Of a DNA stretch of 53,508 nucleotides, positions 42,277-51,761 are shown in pieces. Position 1 is the stretch's first letter. Each line of letters opens with the position of its first letter. The translations under genes were made by a program, and so were the position numbers. The notes beneath the pieces were generated by a model. The model was given only the letters and a program-made list of their open reading frames with translations, had not been told where the DNA came from and did no database searches. Location: positions 1 through 53,508 of the forward strand of contig DKLZ01000047.1 in the NCBI GenBank assembly GCA_002455955.1, written 5' to 3'. The stretch comes from Dehalococcoidia bacterium UBA6627. GTDB lineage: Bacteria > Chloroflexota > Dehalococcoidia > UBA2979.

Positions 42277-43206
42277 ATGAATCTCGCTGTCGACCTAGCC
42301 CCGCATCACAAGCAGCAGCTGCAGCTTCGAAACCCGGTGATGACCGGTTCGGGGACATTCTCAAACGGTATCGAACTCGCTAAGCATTTCGAGATCGATG
42401 CACTCGGAGCTGTCGTATCAAAAGGTACGACACTGCGTACGCGTCGTGGCAACTCAACTCCACGCACAATCGAAACGCCGTCAGGAATGATCAACGCAAT
42501 AGGCTTTCAGAATATTGGTGTTGGGGCATTGATGCGCAATATCGCTCCAACCTGGGCACGGTGGAATGTACCCGCCATCGTGAATGTGATGGGTGAATCT
42601 GTCGAAGAGTACGGCATTTTGGCCAAACGCCTAGATGGAGTCGATGGCGTATCTGCAATCGAACTTAATGTATCGTGCCCGAACGTCGACGTTGGCGGCC
42701 TCGAATTTGGCCAAGATCCGAAGACTGCCGCTGAAGTAGTCTCCGAAGCCATACGGAATACGTCTCTACCACTACTGGTAAAGCTCACTCCCAGCATCAC
42801 CGACATTCGCCCTGTAGTCGAAGCAGTTACAAACGCAGGAGCTCACGCGATCACCGTAGCAAATACGATCCCTGCCCTCGCGATCGACATAGAAAAACGA
42901 CAAGCAGAAATCGCGAACGGATTCGGAGGTCTTTCTGGTCCGGCGATACGTCCGATTACACTACGACTTGTTTGGCAAGCTGCGTCAGTTACTTCCCTAC
43001 CAATCGTGGCCTCAGGTGGAATCGCCAACGGCAAAGATGCAATCGAATTCCTGATGGCCGGAGCCACAGCGGTCCAAGTAGGAACAGCTAATTTCCTCGA
43101 CCCTCGAGCTCCCTGGCGCGTGTTAGAAGAGTTAACCGATTGGTGCAAAACGCATGAGATTCAAGATGTCCGCGAAATTATCGGTGTCGCACATCATGTT
43201 GACTAA
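42277..43206 (+). CDS. pyrD: dihydroorotate dehydrogenase, class 1B catalytic subunit
   Basis: A 309-residue FMN TIM-barrel enzyme that oxidises dihydroorotate to orotate. The active-site base is C134 in NVSCPN, the class 1B/1A mark (class 2 has Ser). NPVMTGSGTFSNG, VVSKGTTL, NAIGFQNIG, KLTPSITDI and ASGGIANGKDAIEFLMAGA are typical. It needs PyrK, which is encoded at 38095. ATG at 42277 with GAGGG upstream gives the normal length; an ATG at 42250 has no ribosome signal. It lies after a terminator, so it has its own promoter, not seen clearly. Confidence 0.93.
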   Translation: MNLAVDLAPHHKQQLQLRNPVMTGSGTFSNGIELAKHFEIDALGAVVSKGTTLRTRRGNSTPRTIETPSGMINAIGFQNIGVGALMRNIAPTWARWNVPAIVNVMGESVEEYGILAKRLDGVDGVSAIELNVSCPNVDVGGLEFGQDPKTAAEVVSEAIRNTSLPLLVKLTPSITDIRPVVEAVTNAGAHAITVANTIPALAIDIEKRQAEIANGFGGLSGPAIRPITLRLVWQAASVTSLPIVASGGIANGKDAIEFLMAGATAVQVGTANFLDPRAPWRVLEELTDWCKTHEIQDVREIIGVAHHVD

Positions 43207-43301
43207 TATTCTCAAGCCAGAGAAAGTAACAAACACTTCGTTTTTGCCACAGATATGACGCGCCAGAAGGCTAACTCATGAAATCAATTTCAATAGCGAG
43301 A

Positions 43302-43331
43302 TTGACTACTGTGCCAAACCACTCGTAGCGT
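43302..43331 (+). promoter_or_regulatory. possible promoter of tRNA-Pro
   Basis: TTGACT (43302-43307) and a weak TAGCGT (43326-43331) with 18 nt between them. The tRNA starts 31 nt downstream. Confidence 0.4.
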
Positions 43332-43362
43332 CAGAGTAGTCAGTTTATCCACAGGAGTCATT

Positions 43363-43439
43363 CGGGGCGTAGCTCAGCCTGGCAGAGCGCTGCGTTTGGG
43401 ACGCAGAGGCCCGCAGTTCGAATCTGCGCGCCCCGACCA
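43363..43439 (+). tRNA. tRNA-Pro (anticodon UGG)
   Basis: A 77-nt cloverleaf with encoded CCA. Acceptor CGGGGCG/CGCCCCG is perfect, the anticodon loop is TTTGGGA between CTGCG and CGCAG, and the T arm reads CGCAG/TTCGAAT/CTGCG. A pyrimidine-rich tail follows. Confidence 0.97.
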
Positions 43440-43555
43440 TTTCTTTTCCAGAGAATGACTCATCAACCGGAATTCCCCTGATCAGGTGCAACAGTCGTAA
43501 ACTAAATAGCATCTTCAACGAATGTTCCCGATGATGCATTCGAAGGTGGTAAAAG

Positions 43556-44752
43556 ATGCCAGGTCCTCTCGACGGAATTCGAATCCTTGATTTTACGCGT
43601 TTCCAGCAAGGAACTTTTGGAACTTTGCAACTTGCCGATCTTGGAGCAGATGTTTGGAAGATCGAACAACCAGGTGGCGATCCAGGACGCACACTCGGGC
43701 GACACGTCGGTGGCTATTCTTCTTATTTTGAATCCTTGAACCGTAATAAGCGCAGTATTTGCCTAGATCTATCTCAAGCTCAGGGACTTTCTATCGTCGA
43801 AAGGCTTGTAAAACACGTCGATATTGTCGCTGAAAACTTCCGTCCGGGAACGATGGATCGTCTTGGAATCGGATACGAACACCTGCGGACAATCAACCAC
43901 AGTTTAATCTTCGGATCAGGAAGTATGTTTGGACCAAAAGGGCCAAGAGGGCACGATCCTGGATACGATAACATCGCTCAGGCAGCTGGCGGCCTGATGG
44001 ACTTCACGACCATCGAGGGTGATACCCCACAGGGGGCGCAGCCAGGAATCGCCGACCAGACTGGTGGAGCAATGTTGGCATACGCCCTCTTAGGTGCGGT
44101 TGTTCATCGTTTACGCACGGGCGAGGGACAAAAGGTCGACGTTTCCCTCTACGGATCGCAGATCGCACTTCAAGGTATATATGCAGCTAAAGATTGGACC
44201 GATCACGAACTACAACCACCTGGACGATCATCAGGAGTGCTCAGCCATCGGGCGCTGTGCCTCGATGGCCGTTGGATAGGTTTCGGCTTCCTCGAAGCAC
44301 GGCACTTCCCAAAACTTGCTACTGCTCTCGACCTTCCCGAGCTTGTCACCGATGAACGTTTCTCAGACGCTGAATCACGGGCGAAACATATGGGTGAGTT
44401 AGTCGAATTAATCGACGCTCAAGTCATTCAAAACAATTCAGATACGTGGATCGAACAGCTCCGTGCTGCCGATGTACCGTGCTCAGTAGTCCATAACTTC
44501 GAAATGATCCGAAAGGATCCACAGGCGATCGCCAATGGTTACGTTCACGAGACCGAGCATCCTGTCTGGGGTTCAATCGCAACCCATGGTCCGGTAGCTA
44601 GTTTCTCGGAATCACCCGCATCAGTTCGACGTAACGCACCTATTGAGCCAGGTGAACATTCATCTGAAATTCTGTCCGAAGGTGGATTTTCAGTCCGAGA
44701 GATAGAATCATTAATCAAAGACGGTGTGATACACGACGCTAGCAGTCGTTAG
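43556..44752 (+). CDS. CaiB/BaiF family III CoA-transferase
   Basis: A 398-residue family III CoA-transferase. The start MPGPLDGIRILDFTRFQQG and LGADVWKIEQPGGDPGR are diagnostic, ENFRPGTMDRLGIGYEHL follows, and the likely catalytic Asp is D167 in GIADQTGGAML. It transfers CoA between organic acids; the substrate is unknown. GAAGGTGG upstream of the ATG provides weak initiation. It lies after tRNA-Pro and is followed by a small membrane protein. Of the three paralogues in the window it is nearest in length to formyl-CoA transferase. Confidence 0.9.
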   Translation: MPGPLDGIRILDFTRFQQGTFGTLQLADLGADVWKIEQPGGDPGRTLGRHVGGYSSYFESLNRNKRSICLDLSQAQGLSIVERLVKHVDIVAENFRPGTMDRLGIGYEHLRTINHSLIFGSGSMFGPKGPRGHDPGYDNIAQAAGGLMDFTTIEGDTPQGAQPGIADQTGGAMLAYALLGAVVHRLRTGEGQKVDVSLYGSQIALQGIYAAKDWTDHELQPPGRSSGVLSHRALCLDGRWIGFGFLEARHFPKLATALDLPELVTDERFSDAESRAKHMGELVELIDAQVIQNNSDTWIEQLRAADVPCSVVHNFEMIRKDPQAIANGYVHETEHPVWGSIATHGPVASFSESPASVRRNAPIEPGEHSSEILSEGGFSVREIESLIKDGVIHDASSR

Positions 44753-44789
44753 TCATGAATCAATCGCTTAGTTAGGTCGGAACTACGAA

Positions 44790-44996
44790 ATGGCAGATGG
44801 AATCCCTCCTTATGTGCTGGTGGTCCGAATTACGTCAATCTTAGGCATGTCATTTTCACTTGCGATCGGGCTGTTATTGCTAATCGGTGGTTGGTGGATC
44901 CCATCACTGGTAGCGTTTGCGCTTTTTGCTCCGTCGTTCGGCCTACTTATCGCAATTGAACGTTTCGCCGATACTGACCAGCAACATCTTCCTTAA
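44790..44996 (+). CDS. small two-helix membrane protein
   Basis: A 68-residue protein, mostly two hydrophobic segments (VVRITSILGMSFSLAIGLLLLI and WWIPSLVAFALFAPSFGLLIA) with short polar ends. No family is recognised. CGGA lies upstream of the ATG and the gene begins 37 nt after the CaiB-like gene, so it may be co-transcribed. Similar short membrane ORFs are often real but uncharacterised. Confidence 0.6.
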   Translation: MADGIPPYVLVVRITSILGMSFSLAIGLLLLIGGWWIPSLVAFALFAPSFGLLIAIERFADTDQQHLP

Positions 44997-45077
44997 CCTG
45001 AAAAAACCAATTGAGATTCGTAAATGATGAGCAGTTACCAATTGACGAATACTGCTAGGGCTCGGACGCTTCCTGGC

Positions 45078-45581
45078 TTAATGTTCACTTACTTCGATCG
45101 AGAAGATCTTTTCACCGGGATGTGAATCCATCAGTGGATTTCTTGCCATTAATACATCAGCAACATCCATACCATTCGTCACTCGTCCGAACGCACTATA
45201 ACGACCGTACAATTGAGGTGCGTCCGCCAATAAAATATAAAATTGCGATCCATTCGTGTTCGGACCCGCATTAGCCATACCGACAGTCCCTCGTCGGAAC
45301 GGTTCATCGGAAATCTCGTCAAGGATCCGATAGCCAGGACCCCCGCGTCCGTTTCCAATGGGATCACCTGCTTGAGCTAGAAATCCTGGGATCACTCGGT
45401 GGAAAGACGTTCCATTATAGAATCCATCCTTCGCTAGAAAGACAAAGTTATTCACGGCCACAGGAGCAACGCGTGGAAGTAATTCGATTGCGATATCGCC
45501 ACAACCCAGATGGACAACTGCCGTATAACAAGTCTCAGCATTAATAGCCATCGTCGGCGGCGCATCATATCGAGGGCTCAA
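45078..45581 (-). CDS. peptidyl-prolyl cis-trans isomerase, cyclophilin type
   Basis: A roughly 167-residue cyclophilin that speeds proline isomerisation. The active-site pattern SFHRVIPGFLAQAGDP, GSQFYILLADAPQL and YSAFGRVTNGMDV are conserved. The frame stays open 56 bases into the upstream cyclophilin gene; the most economical start is TTG at 45581, one base after that gene's stop (TGAATTG), with ATG 45551 as alternative. The opening SPRYDAPPTMAIN matches a segment of the neighbour, so the pair arose by tandem duplication. No signal peptide if started here. Confidence 0.82.
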   Translation of the reverse strand: MSPRYDAPPTMAINAETCYTAVVHLGCGDIAIELLPRVAPVAVNNFVFLAKDGFYNGTSFHRVIPGFLAQAGDPIGNGRGGPGYRILDEISDEPFRRGTVGMANAGPNTNGSQFYILLADAPQLYGRYSAFGRVTNGMDVADVLMARNPLMDSHPGEKIFSIEVSEH

Positions 45582-45582
45582 T

Positions 45583-46416
45583 TCAGTATCTGCTTTCGAT
45601 AATTTCGATACCGATAATGGTATCGCCAGTAATAGCATCGTCCGCCGCAGGGTCGCGTGGGGTCAAATCGTGCAACAACTCTAGTCCGTCGACAACACGC
45701 CCAAACACAGTAAACCCTTCATCCAGGTGAGGCGTATGGCCAAGCGTGATAAAAAATTGCGAACCACTCACACCGCCTCTTGCATCTCTAGCCATCGAAA
45801 GTGAACCAACGTCGAACAAAATAGAATTAGTTTCTACGTCGAGGTTGTAGCCAGGCGATCCGAATCCACCGGCGGTTGGATCACCCGTCTGCGCAACGAA
45901 TCCTGGAATGACTCGATGGAATGTTAAACCGTCGAAGAATTGATCTCTCGCAAGTGAGACGAAATTGTTTACGTAAAGTGGCGCCTCGAGTGGGAACAGT
46001 TCGATTTGCACGTCACCATTAGGAAGTTCGAGAATCGCCTCATATTTCAAATATTCATTGATCGTCATCTCCGGTGGCGCATCGTATACCCGAACAATAT
46101 CCGCATCATCTGAAGCTTCTGAATCTTGAGATGGTTTCGGTTCTTCCTTTTCACTCACCACATCGATATTTTCTGTCAAATCTGTATCCGTAGAACCAAG
46201 TTGGCTAGTGAAAATAATACTTCCCAGGCTAAGCACTAAAACTGCTATTCCACCCACAAAAAAAGGCGTGGTGTTTCGTTGCATAAAGCCCATCGGGCCA
46301 GTGAATTCAACTTGTCCCGCCGACGGTGGTTCTACATTTTGACGTGCACGTTGTCTACGTCGCCGTCGCTGGCGCCGTTGCTGATCTCGTGACTGCTGTT
46401 GTCGGCTACTACTCAA
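45583..46416 (-). CDS. membrane-anchored cyclophilin-type peptidyl-prolyl isomerase
   Basis: A 277-residue protein. Residues 1-28 are strongly basic and Gln/Arg-rich, a transmembrane segment lies at about 51-72 (TPFFVGGIAVLVLSLGSIIF), an acidic linker follows, and the cyclophilin domain starts at about 110 (VRVYDAPPEMTIN, TFHRVIPGFVAQTGDP, SGSQFFITLGHTPHL). The domain should face outward, folding exported proteins. TTG at 46416 is the only long-frame start and has GGAG eleven bases upstream. It is the first gene of a two-gene cyclophilin operon. Confidence 0.85.
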   Translation of the reverse strand: MSSSRQQQSRDQQRRQRRRRRQRARQNVEPPSAGQVEFTGPMGFMQRNTTPFFVGGIAVLVLSLGSIIFTSQLGSTDTDLTENIDVVSEKEEPKPSQDSEASDDADIVRVYDAPPEMTINEYLKYEAILELPNGDVQIELFPLEAPLYVNNFVSLARDQFFDGLTFHRVIPGFVAQTGDPTAGGFGSPGYNLDVETNSILFDVGSLSMARDARGGVSGSQFFITLGHTPHLDEGFTVFGRVVDGLELLHDLTPRDPAADDAITGDTIIGIEIIESRY

Positions 46417-46576
46417 GATCGTTGACTCCGCTATGGAAATCGACCCGTATTTTGGCTTTCATCTGAACATTCGTCTCACATCATGTTAGCCGTGGTTAGC
46501 GACAACGGGGAGCCCACTTCAAAAAAGCTCAATAGTGGACGCCGCTGCGCTCACAAGCCTAACGGCATAGCGTTGC

Positions 46577-46652
46577 TGGTACCCTCGGCAGGATTCGAAC
46601 CTGCGACACCTGGCTCCGGAGGCCAGTGCTCTATCCCCTGAGCTACGAGGGC
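46577..46652 (-). tRNA. tRNA-Arg (anticodon CCG)
   Basis: A 76-nt cloverleaf on the minus strand with encoded CCA. The acceptor GCCCTCG/CGAGGGT has one G-T pair, the anticodon loop is CTCCGGA between CTGGC and GCCAG, and the T arm GCAGG/TTCGAAT/CCTGC is perfect. Confidence 0.97.
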
Positions 46653-46697
46653 GCGCATTGGAGTGTACGGACCGCTCGATCTACGGTGCAATTCTTC

Positions 46698-47837
46698 CTA
46701 CTCAGACGACAGAGTATTAAAGAATGTCGACACATCTTCGGCAAATAACTCTGGTTGCTCCAGTGCTGCAAAGTGCCCCCCACGTGCAGGTTCGGTCATA
46801 CGTACTAGTCGGTACTGACGTTCCGCGATCGCTCGAGGCGCATTCCAAGGTTCTCCGGGAAATCGGGCATAAGCGGTAGGAATCGTGACTGGCTTCTTCC
46901 CGATTACAGGTCCAATTTGCCGCATCTCGTAATAGATTCTGGACGCTGATAGTACTGAACCTGTCAGCCAATACAACATCACGTTCGTTAACAGCCAATC
47001 ACGATCAATAGTGCTCCAGAGATCTTCACCATGATCAGACCATCCCCAGAATTTCTCCAGTATCCATGCCAACAGTCCTATCGGAGAATCCTGAAGAGCA
47101 TAGGCCAGTGTCTGTGGTCGAGTACTCTGGATTTTGCTATATCCAGTCTCTGTGGCACGGAGTTCTTTCAGACGTGCATGATATGCAACTTCTTCATCAC
47201 TTAAATCACTCCCAGGCACTAATGTTCCACCCGTCATGAAATTTATATGCAGTCCTAGGACTGATTCAGGATGTTCCTGCGCCAATGCAGTTCCTATCAC
47301 CGCACCCCAGTCACCGCCTTGAACACCGTAACGATCGTAACCAAGTTCTTTCATCAGACCATGCAACCGTTCGGCTATCAGCCCCGGATGCATTCCCGGA
47401 GACTTCGGCGCTTCTGAAAACCCAAATCCGGGTAAAGAAGGGATGACAACATCGAACCCAGGTCCACTACCGGTATCTGCAACCAGACGAGGAGACGCGT
47501 CGATAAATTCGAGGAAAGAGCCCGGCCAACCGTGGATCAGTAATAATGGGACTCGTTTAGAGCTTCCTTTCCCGGTATAGAGGACGCTATGCAATTCTTC
47601 TCCATCGATCAGTCCTCGAACGTGTGCTAATTCATTAAGTCGTTCCTGCTGTTCACTCCAGTCATATTCGGTGCGCCAATATCGGGCGAGATCGCGAAGC
47701 GTAGCGTCGTCAGTTCCCGTATCCCAACCTGAACCAATTGATATCTCTGGCCAACGGGTTTGATCGATGCGTCGATGGAGATCAGCAATAGCACGCTGTG
47801 AAAATTCGACGCGGAAGGGCAATAATGACATCACCAT
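46698..47837 (-). CDS. epoxide hydrolase (EHN-domain alpha/beta hydrolase)
   Basis: A 379-residue enzyme of the microsomal/juvenile-hormone epoxide hydrolase type. An N-terminal EHN domain (RWPEISIGSGWDTGTDDATL...WRTEYDW) precedes an alpha/beta hydrolase with oxyanion motif HGWPGSFLEF (102-111), nucleophile D176 in GVQGGDWGAV, and a C-terminal His in ARGGHFAALEQPELFAED. It opens epoxides to diols; the substrate is unknown. ATG codons at 47837 and 47831 are both possible and neither has a clear Shine-Dalgarno. It stands alone between tRNA-Arg and a CaiB-like gene. Confidence 0.9.
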   Translation of the reverse strand: MVMSLLPFRVEFSQRAIADLHRRIDQTRWPEISIGSGWDTGTDDATLRDLARYWRTEYDWSEQQERLNELAHVRGLIDGEELHSVLYTGKGSSKRVPLLLIHGWPGSFLEFIDASPRLVADTGSGPGFDVVIPSLPGFGFSEAPKSPGMHPGLIAERLHGLMKELGYDRYGVQGGDWGAVIGTALAQEHPESVLGLHINFMTGGTLVPGSDLSDEEVAYHARLKELRATETGYSKIQSTRPQTLAYALQDSPIGLLAWILEKFWGWSDHGEDLWSTIDRDWLLTNVMLYWLTGSVLSASRIYYEMRQIGPVIGKKPVTIPTAYARFPGEPWNAPRAIAERQYRLVRMTEPARGGHFAALEQPELFAEDVSTFFNTLSSE

Positions 47838-48017
47838 TATTATGGCGAGCTTCTTATTGTTCCGCTATCGGCTCTCTCGCTAAATCAATGCCAACCATTA
47901 CTCGTTCGTTACTCTAATTTCATATTCGTCAAGCTTGGTAACTTTCTATCCATCCTGCACATCATCACTAGCGAAGTAACGGTGATGTTGACACACAAAC
48001 CGATAAGAGAGCTCACT

Positions 48018-49310
48018 CTATTCCGTCGGTATTCCAATTGCCTTTTCATTGCGTAACGACTCGATCTCTGCTTCCGTTAGCCCACACTCCTCAAGTACTT
48101 CGTCGGTATGGCGATCAAGAATAGGAGACGGTAGCGGACTGCCAATTCCTGTCCCTGGCATTTCGATAATCGGACCAACAAGTTTTTCGTCTCCTACGAG
48201 TTCGTGTTCGAATGACCGCATGAGGCCCAATGCTTGCACTTGTGGATCGTCCGTGAGTTCTTCAGGGAATTGAACTGGGGAGGCAGGCGCACCAACACGA
48301 TCGAAGTCCGTCATCCATTCAGCCGACGTTCTAGTGGACATTGTTTGTTTGATCTGATCACGGACTTTTTCAACAACCGGGTCATTGTTCGGATCAAGAG
48401 CATTGAAATCTGCGGATTCCGTGGGATCATCTTCGATCTCTAGAACATCACGCATCTGTTTCCGATTAGCAGGAGTGAGCGCTCCTAAGATAATCGCACC
48501 GTCTTTTGTTTGATAACCGCCATAGTAAAGGCGAAAGGCCGCTCCGAGGAGGCTAAAGATATCCCCACGGTGTTCAAGCAGTTCAGAATACTTCGCCCCG
48601 TTCGCGCGACCATCAGCAAGTGCCTGTTCCATAGCATCACGAACTGCAGCATCTGCAACAGGTATTCGAGAAATCACAGGAGATTGGAGCTGAAGCGCTG
48701 AAGCCAGCAGCGACGTTCCTACATATTGACCTTTACCGGTCAGGCTCCGTTGGTACAACGCCGCACAAATACCCATCGCACCCGCGAAGGCTGAAATATA
48801 GTCGGCGGGGGCCGTAGCTGTAATCAGCTCAGGCGCACCATCATCAGTCAGTTTTCCGTCAGCAGCCATCAACCCTGAATATGCCTGCGCAACGATATCA
48901 GATCCTGACCGATCTTTATTCGGTCCAACCGTGCCATAACCCGTATTTTCCATATAAATGAGATCAGGCCTAATGCCGCTCAAAGTTTCATAATCAACGC
49001 CGAGCCGTACGGGAACACCTGGACGTGCATTAATAATAAATACGTCGAAATTCGGAATAATTCGATGAACAACTTCTTGGCCACTGAGATGTTGGAGATC
49101 AATCACTAAACTACGCTTGCCTCGATTGAGCGCATGAAAAAACTTACTTTCACCAGGCAAAAATCCACCAAGTACTCTTCCTGCATCACCTCTAGGCGGT
49201 TCAACCTTAACGACGTTAGCTCCTAAGTCAGCGAGATTTTGGCCGCAAACCGGACCAGCGATAATCTGTGAGACTTCGAATACATTCACTCCATCTAAGG
49301 GGCCTACCAT
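48018..49310 (-). CDS. CaiB/BaiF family III CoA-transferase
   Basis: A 430-residue family III CoA-transferase, the longest of the three here. MVGPLDGVNVFEVSQIIAGP, LGANVVKVEPPRGDAGR and the likely catalytic D170 in TAPADYISAFAGAMG are visible. An insertion around residues 230-300, including LADGRANGAKYSELLEHRGD, separates it from the other two. GGAGG lies five bases before the ATG at 49310. Downstream is the epoxide hydrolase on the same strand, about 180 nt away. Substrate unknown. Confidence 0.88.
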   Translation of the reverse strand: MVGPLDGVNVFEVSQIIAGPVCGQNLADLGANVVKVEPPRGDAGRVLGGFLPGESKFFHALNRGKRSLVIDLQHLSGQEVVHRIIPNFDVFIINARPGVPVRLGVDYETLSGIRPDLIYMENTGYGTVGPNKDRSGSDIVAQAYSGLMAADGKLTDDGAPELITATAPADYISAFAGAMGICAALYQRSLTGKGQYVGTSLLASALQLQSPVISRIPVADAAVRDAMEQALADGRANGAKYSELLEHRGDIFSLLGAAFRLYYGGYQTKDGAIILGALTPANRKQMRDVLEIEDDPTESADFNALDPNNDPVVEKVRDQIKQTMSTRTSAEWMTDFDRVGAPASPVQFPEELTDDPQVQALGLMRSFEHELVGDEKLVGPIIEMPGTGIGSPLPSPILDRHTDEVLEECGLTEAEIESLRNEKAIGIPTE

Positions 49311-49565
49311 CACATCCTCCTACCGGAACCCACAAGCAATACCGACATCTTGACTGCATTGGTGACAGCGGCACTATACGCCCAAGGGTGCGTGATCGAT
49401 TAGAAATCGCACGAAACAATGGCGTGACAGTCGATAATGTACTTCAGATCAAAAGAAGAGCTCGCGCGCTGCTTTCATCGATCTCTCACCGTTCCTGCCT
49501 CCATAATGCACGAACTCGCTAGTTCTAGTTCGTTATTGGGATGACACAGGCAAGACGCTGCGTAT

Positions 49566-49641
49566 TGGTGCCCCCAGGGGGAATCGAACCCCCGTTTCCA
49601 CCTTGAAAGGGTGATGTCCTCGGCCACTAGACGATGGGGGC
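49566..49641 (-). tRNA. tRNA-Glu (anticodon UUC)
   Basis: A 76-nt cloverleaf on the minus strand with encoded CCA. The acceptor GCCCCCA/TGGGGGC is perfect, the anticodon loop is CTTTCAA, and the T arm CGGGG/GTTCGAT region pairs with CCCC as usual for tRNA-Glu. Confidence 0.96.
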
Positions 49642-50110
49642 CAGAAGGAACTGTTCAAACGGGTAAGTCTGAACACATCCGAGGATAGCAGTGGTTATGC
49701 TCTATGCCATCGGAGATGAAAGAACTTATCAGCGGTAAAAGTTATTCGTACCCCTGCTGGGGAAGCTAATCACTCTTCGCCTGATATGGGACGTTAATTC
49801 TATTAGCAGTGAGTTACAGATTATCTTTCTGTACCCGTTGTGAACATTCTCGAATAAGCGATAAACCTTCATGGTCGTACCAAGCAGTACCGATTAACAA
49901 ATCGAACATCCATTCAATCAAAAGTCTAGTAACACTAGATAGAATTCACCTCACGTTTGTTACACAAAAGTGAATCCATCTTTAACACACCAGATGCCAG
50001 ATAGAATCCCGTCCATTACGCATTACAAATATGCGAGACTTACCCCTCCCCCGTAGCGTATTCATCGATATAGTCGTTGATCATTCCGTTAAGGATTGGG
50101 GGACCCTGAT
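49642..50110. other. long intergenic region before malic enzyme
   Basis: About 469 bases without a supported gene. It holds TCTAGT-AAC-ACTAGA (49926-49940), a small inverted repeat that could be an operator, and TAGAAT hexamers near 49941 and 50001 that could be -10 boxes without good -35 partners. I see no known riboswitch. Confidence 0.45.
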
Positions 50111-51598
50111 ATGACAACGCCAGATTCACAAGACCGCCATCAACGCCACATCGTTGAGGAATATCTCAATCCGTCTCAGGGTTACGAGACGGCTGGCTAT
50201 CAACTGTTATTACGGCTCTCAAGTACGCAAGAAGCCGGCATGCTCGGCTTAATTACAACAACTCTGGGTGACGCCGGAGCGGTCATCATGGACATTGACA
50301 TCCGTGAAGCACACGCTGACCGGATGATTCGAGACTTTCGCGTTCTCTGCGAAGGAGAAGAGCAGGCGCACCAAGTAGCGGCGGCTGTCTCTTCTCTTGA
50401 TGGAGTCGAAATCGAACTGGCATCAGACCGAACATTTCAACTTCACCGTCGTGGCAAGATCGCAATCGAGAACAAAGTTCATATCCGAACAAACGCCGAA
50501 CTAGCGCATGTATACACCCCTGGTGTTGGACGTGTCTCAATGGCAATCCACGACAACCCTGATGCAGTGTGGGCACTGACAATCAAACCGAACACGATCG
50601 CGGTGGTAAGCGATGGAACGGCTGTATTAGGACTTGGCGATATTGGACCTGAGGCAGCAATGCCCGTAATGGAGGGCAAGTCTATGCTCTTCAAATCTTT
50701 TGCAGACATCGACGCCTGGCCGATCTGCCTCGACGCCACAGATCCCGATGAAATTGTGAACATTTGTAGAGCAATCGCTCCTGGCTTTGGCGGCATCTTA
50801 CTGGAGGATATTTCAGCACCACGTTGCTTTGAAATCGAAGACCGACTGCAAGACTTAGATATCCCAGTATTCCATGATGACCAGCATGGAACCGCTGTCG
50901 TCGTTATGGCCGCCTTGATGAACAGTTTGAAAATCGTAAACAAACGCCCTGAAGACTTAAAAGTCGTAGTCCTAGGCGTAGGAGCCTCAGGCGTTGCCTG
51001 TTCAAAGATCATGATGAATTACGGGGTTAAGAACTTAATCGGATTCGATCGGAGTGGTGCTGTTTACGAAGGAAGAGAAAATCTTAACGTCGCAAAACAA
51101 TGGTTTGCAGAAAACACCAACCCGGAAGGATTCGACGGCAGTGTGGAAGAATCTCTCGATGGAGCAGACTTATTCCTCGGGCTCTCAGGCCCACGGCTCA
51201 TCGAACCTGAATGGGTCACGAGAATGGCTGATGACGCAATTGTATTTGCGTTGGCAAATCCCGAACCCGAGATTATGCCGGAGCGTATCCCGGCAGGCGC
51301 TGCACGGGTAATTGCAACTGGACGGTCGGATTATCCGAACCAAATCAATAACGTCCTCTGTTTCCCCGGACTATTCCGAGGAGCACTCGATGCGCTTGCT
51401 CGCAATATTACTGAAGAAATGAAGATCGTCGCCGCACAGGCTATTGCGGATGTGATCCCAAGCGATCAATTAAACGAGGACTACATCCTACCCTCCGTCT
51501 TCAACGAGGAAGTTGTCCGACGCGTCGCAGTAGCTGTCCGGGAGGAAGCAATACGCTCTGGTGACACTCGCGACCTGGGACCGCGCGTCTTCGTTTAA
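50111..51598 (+). CDS. NAD(P)-dependent malic enzyme with N-terminal ACT domain
   Basis: A 495-residue enzyme that decarboxylates malate to pyruvate with NAD(P). An N-terminal ACT domain (about 25-105: LLLRLSSTQEAGMLGLITTTLGDAG) probably senses an amino acid or other ligand. The catalytic part has VYTPGVGRVSMAI with the active-site Tyr, SDGTAVLGLGDIGPEAAMPVMEGK with the catalytic Lys, LEDISAPRCFEIE for metal binding, FHDDQHGTAVV and the nucleotide-binding GVGASGVACSKIM. ATG at 50111 follows GGGGGA by seven bases. It is a single-gene unit. Confidence 0.93.
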   Translation: MTTPDSQDRHQRHIVEEYLNPSQGYETAGYQLLLRLSSTQEAGMLGLITTTLGDAGAVIMDIDIREAHADRMIRDFRVLCEGEEQAHQVAAAVSSLDGVEIELASDRTFQLHRRGKIAIENKVHIRTNAELAHVYTPGVGRVSMAIHDNPDAVWALTIKPNTIAVVSDGTAVLGLGDIGPEAAMPVMEGKSMLFKSFADIDAWPICLDATDPDEIVNICRAIAPGFGGILLEDISAPRCFEIEDRLQDLDIPVFHDDQHGTAVVVMAALMNSLKIVNKRPEDLKVVVLGVGASGVACSKIMMNYGVKNLIGFDRSGAVYEGRENLNVAKQWFAENTNPEGFDGSVEESLDGADLFLGLSGPRLIEPEWVTRMADDAIVFALANPEPEIMPERIPAGAARVIATGRSDYPNQINNVLCFPGLFRGALDALARNITEEMKIVAAQAIADVIPSDQLNEDYILPSVFNEEVVRRVAVAVREEAIRSGDTRDLGPRVFV

Positions 51599-51761
51599 CC
51601 TATTGCAGTGTGCATCCACTGATCTAGAAACTCAGGCTGTACCTATAGCTACATAGCCACCAAACTCAACCTCGAGAGCAAAGTGACATGTCCTGTGGAA
51701 ATGATCGCTTCATCGAGTTCAATCGAATAAGTCTAAGGCCACTTTCAGCTACGCTGGGCCG

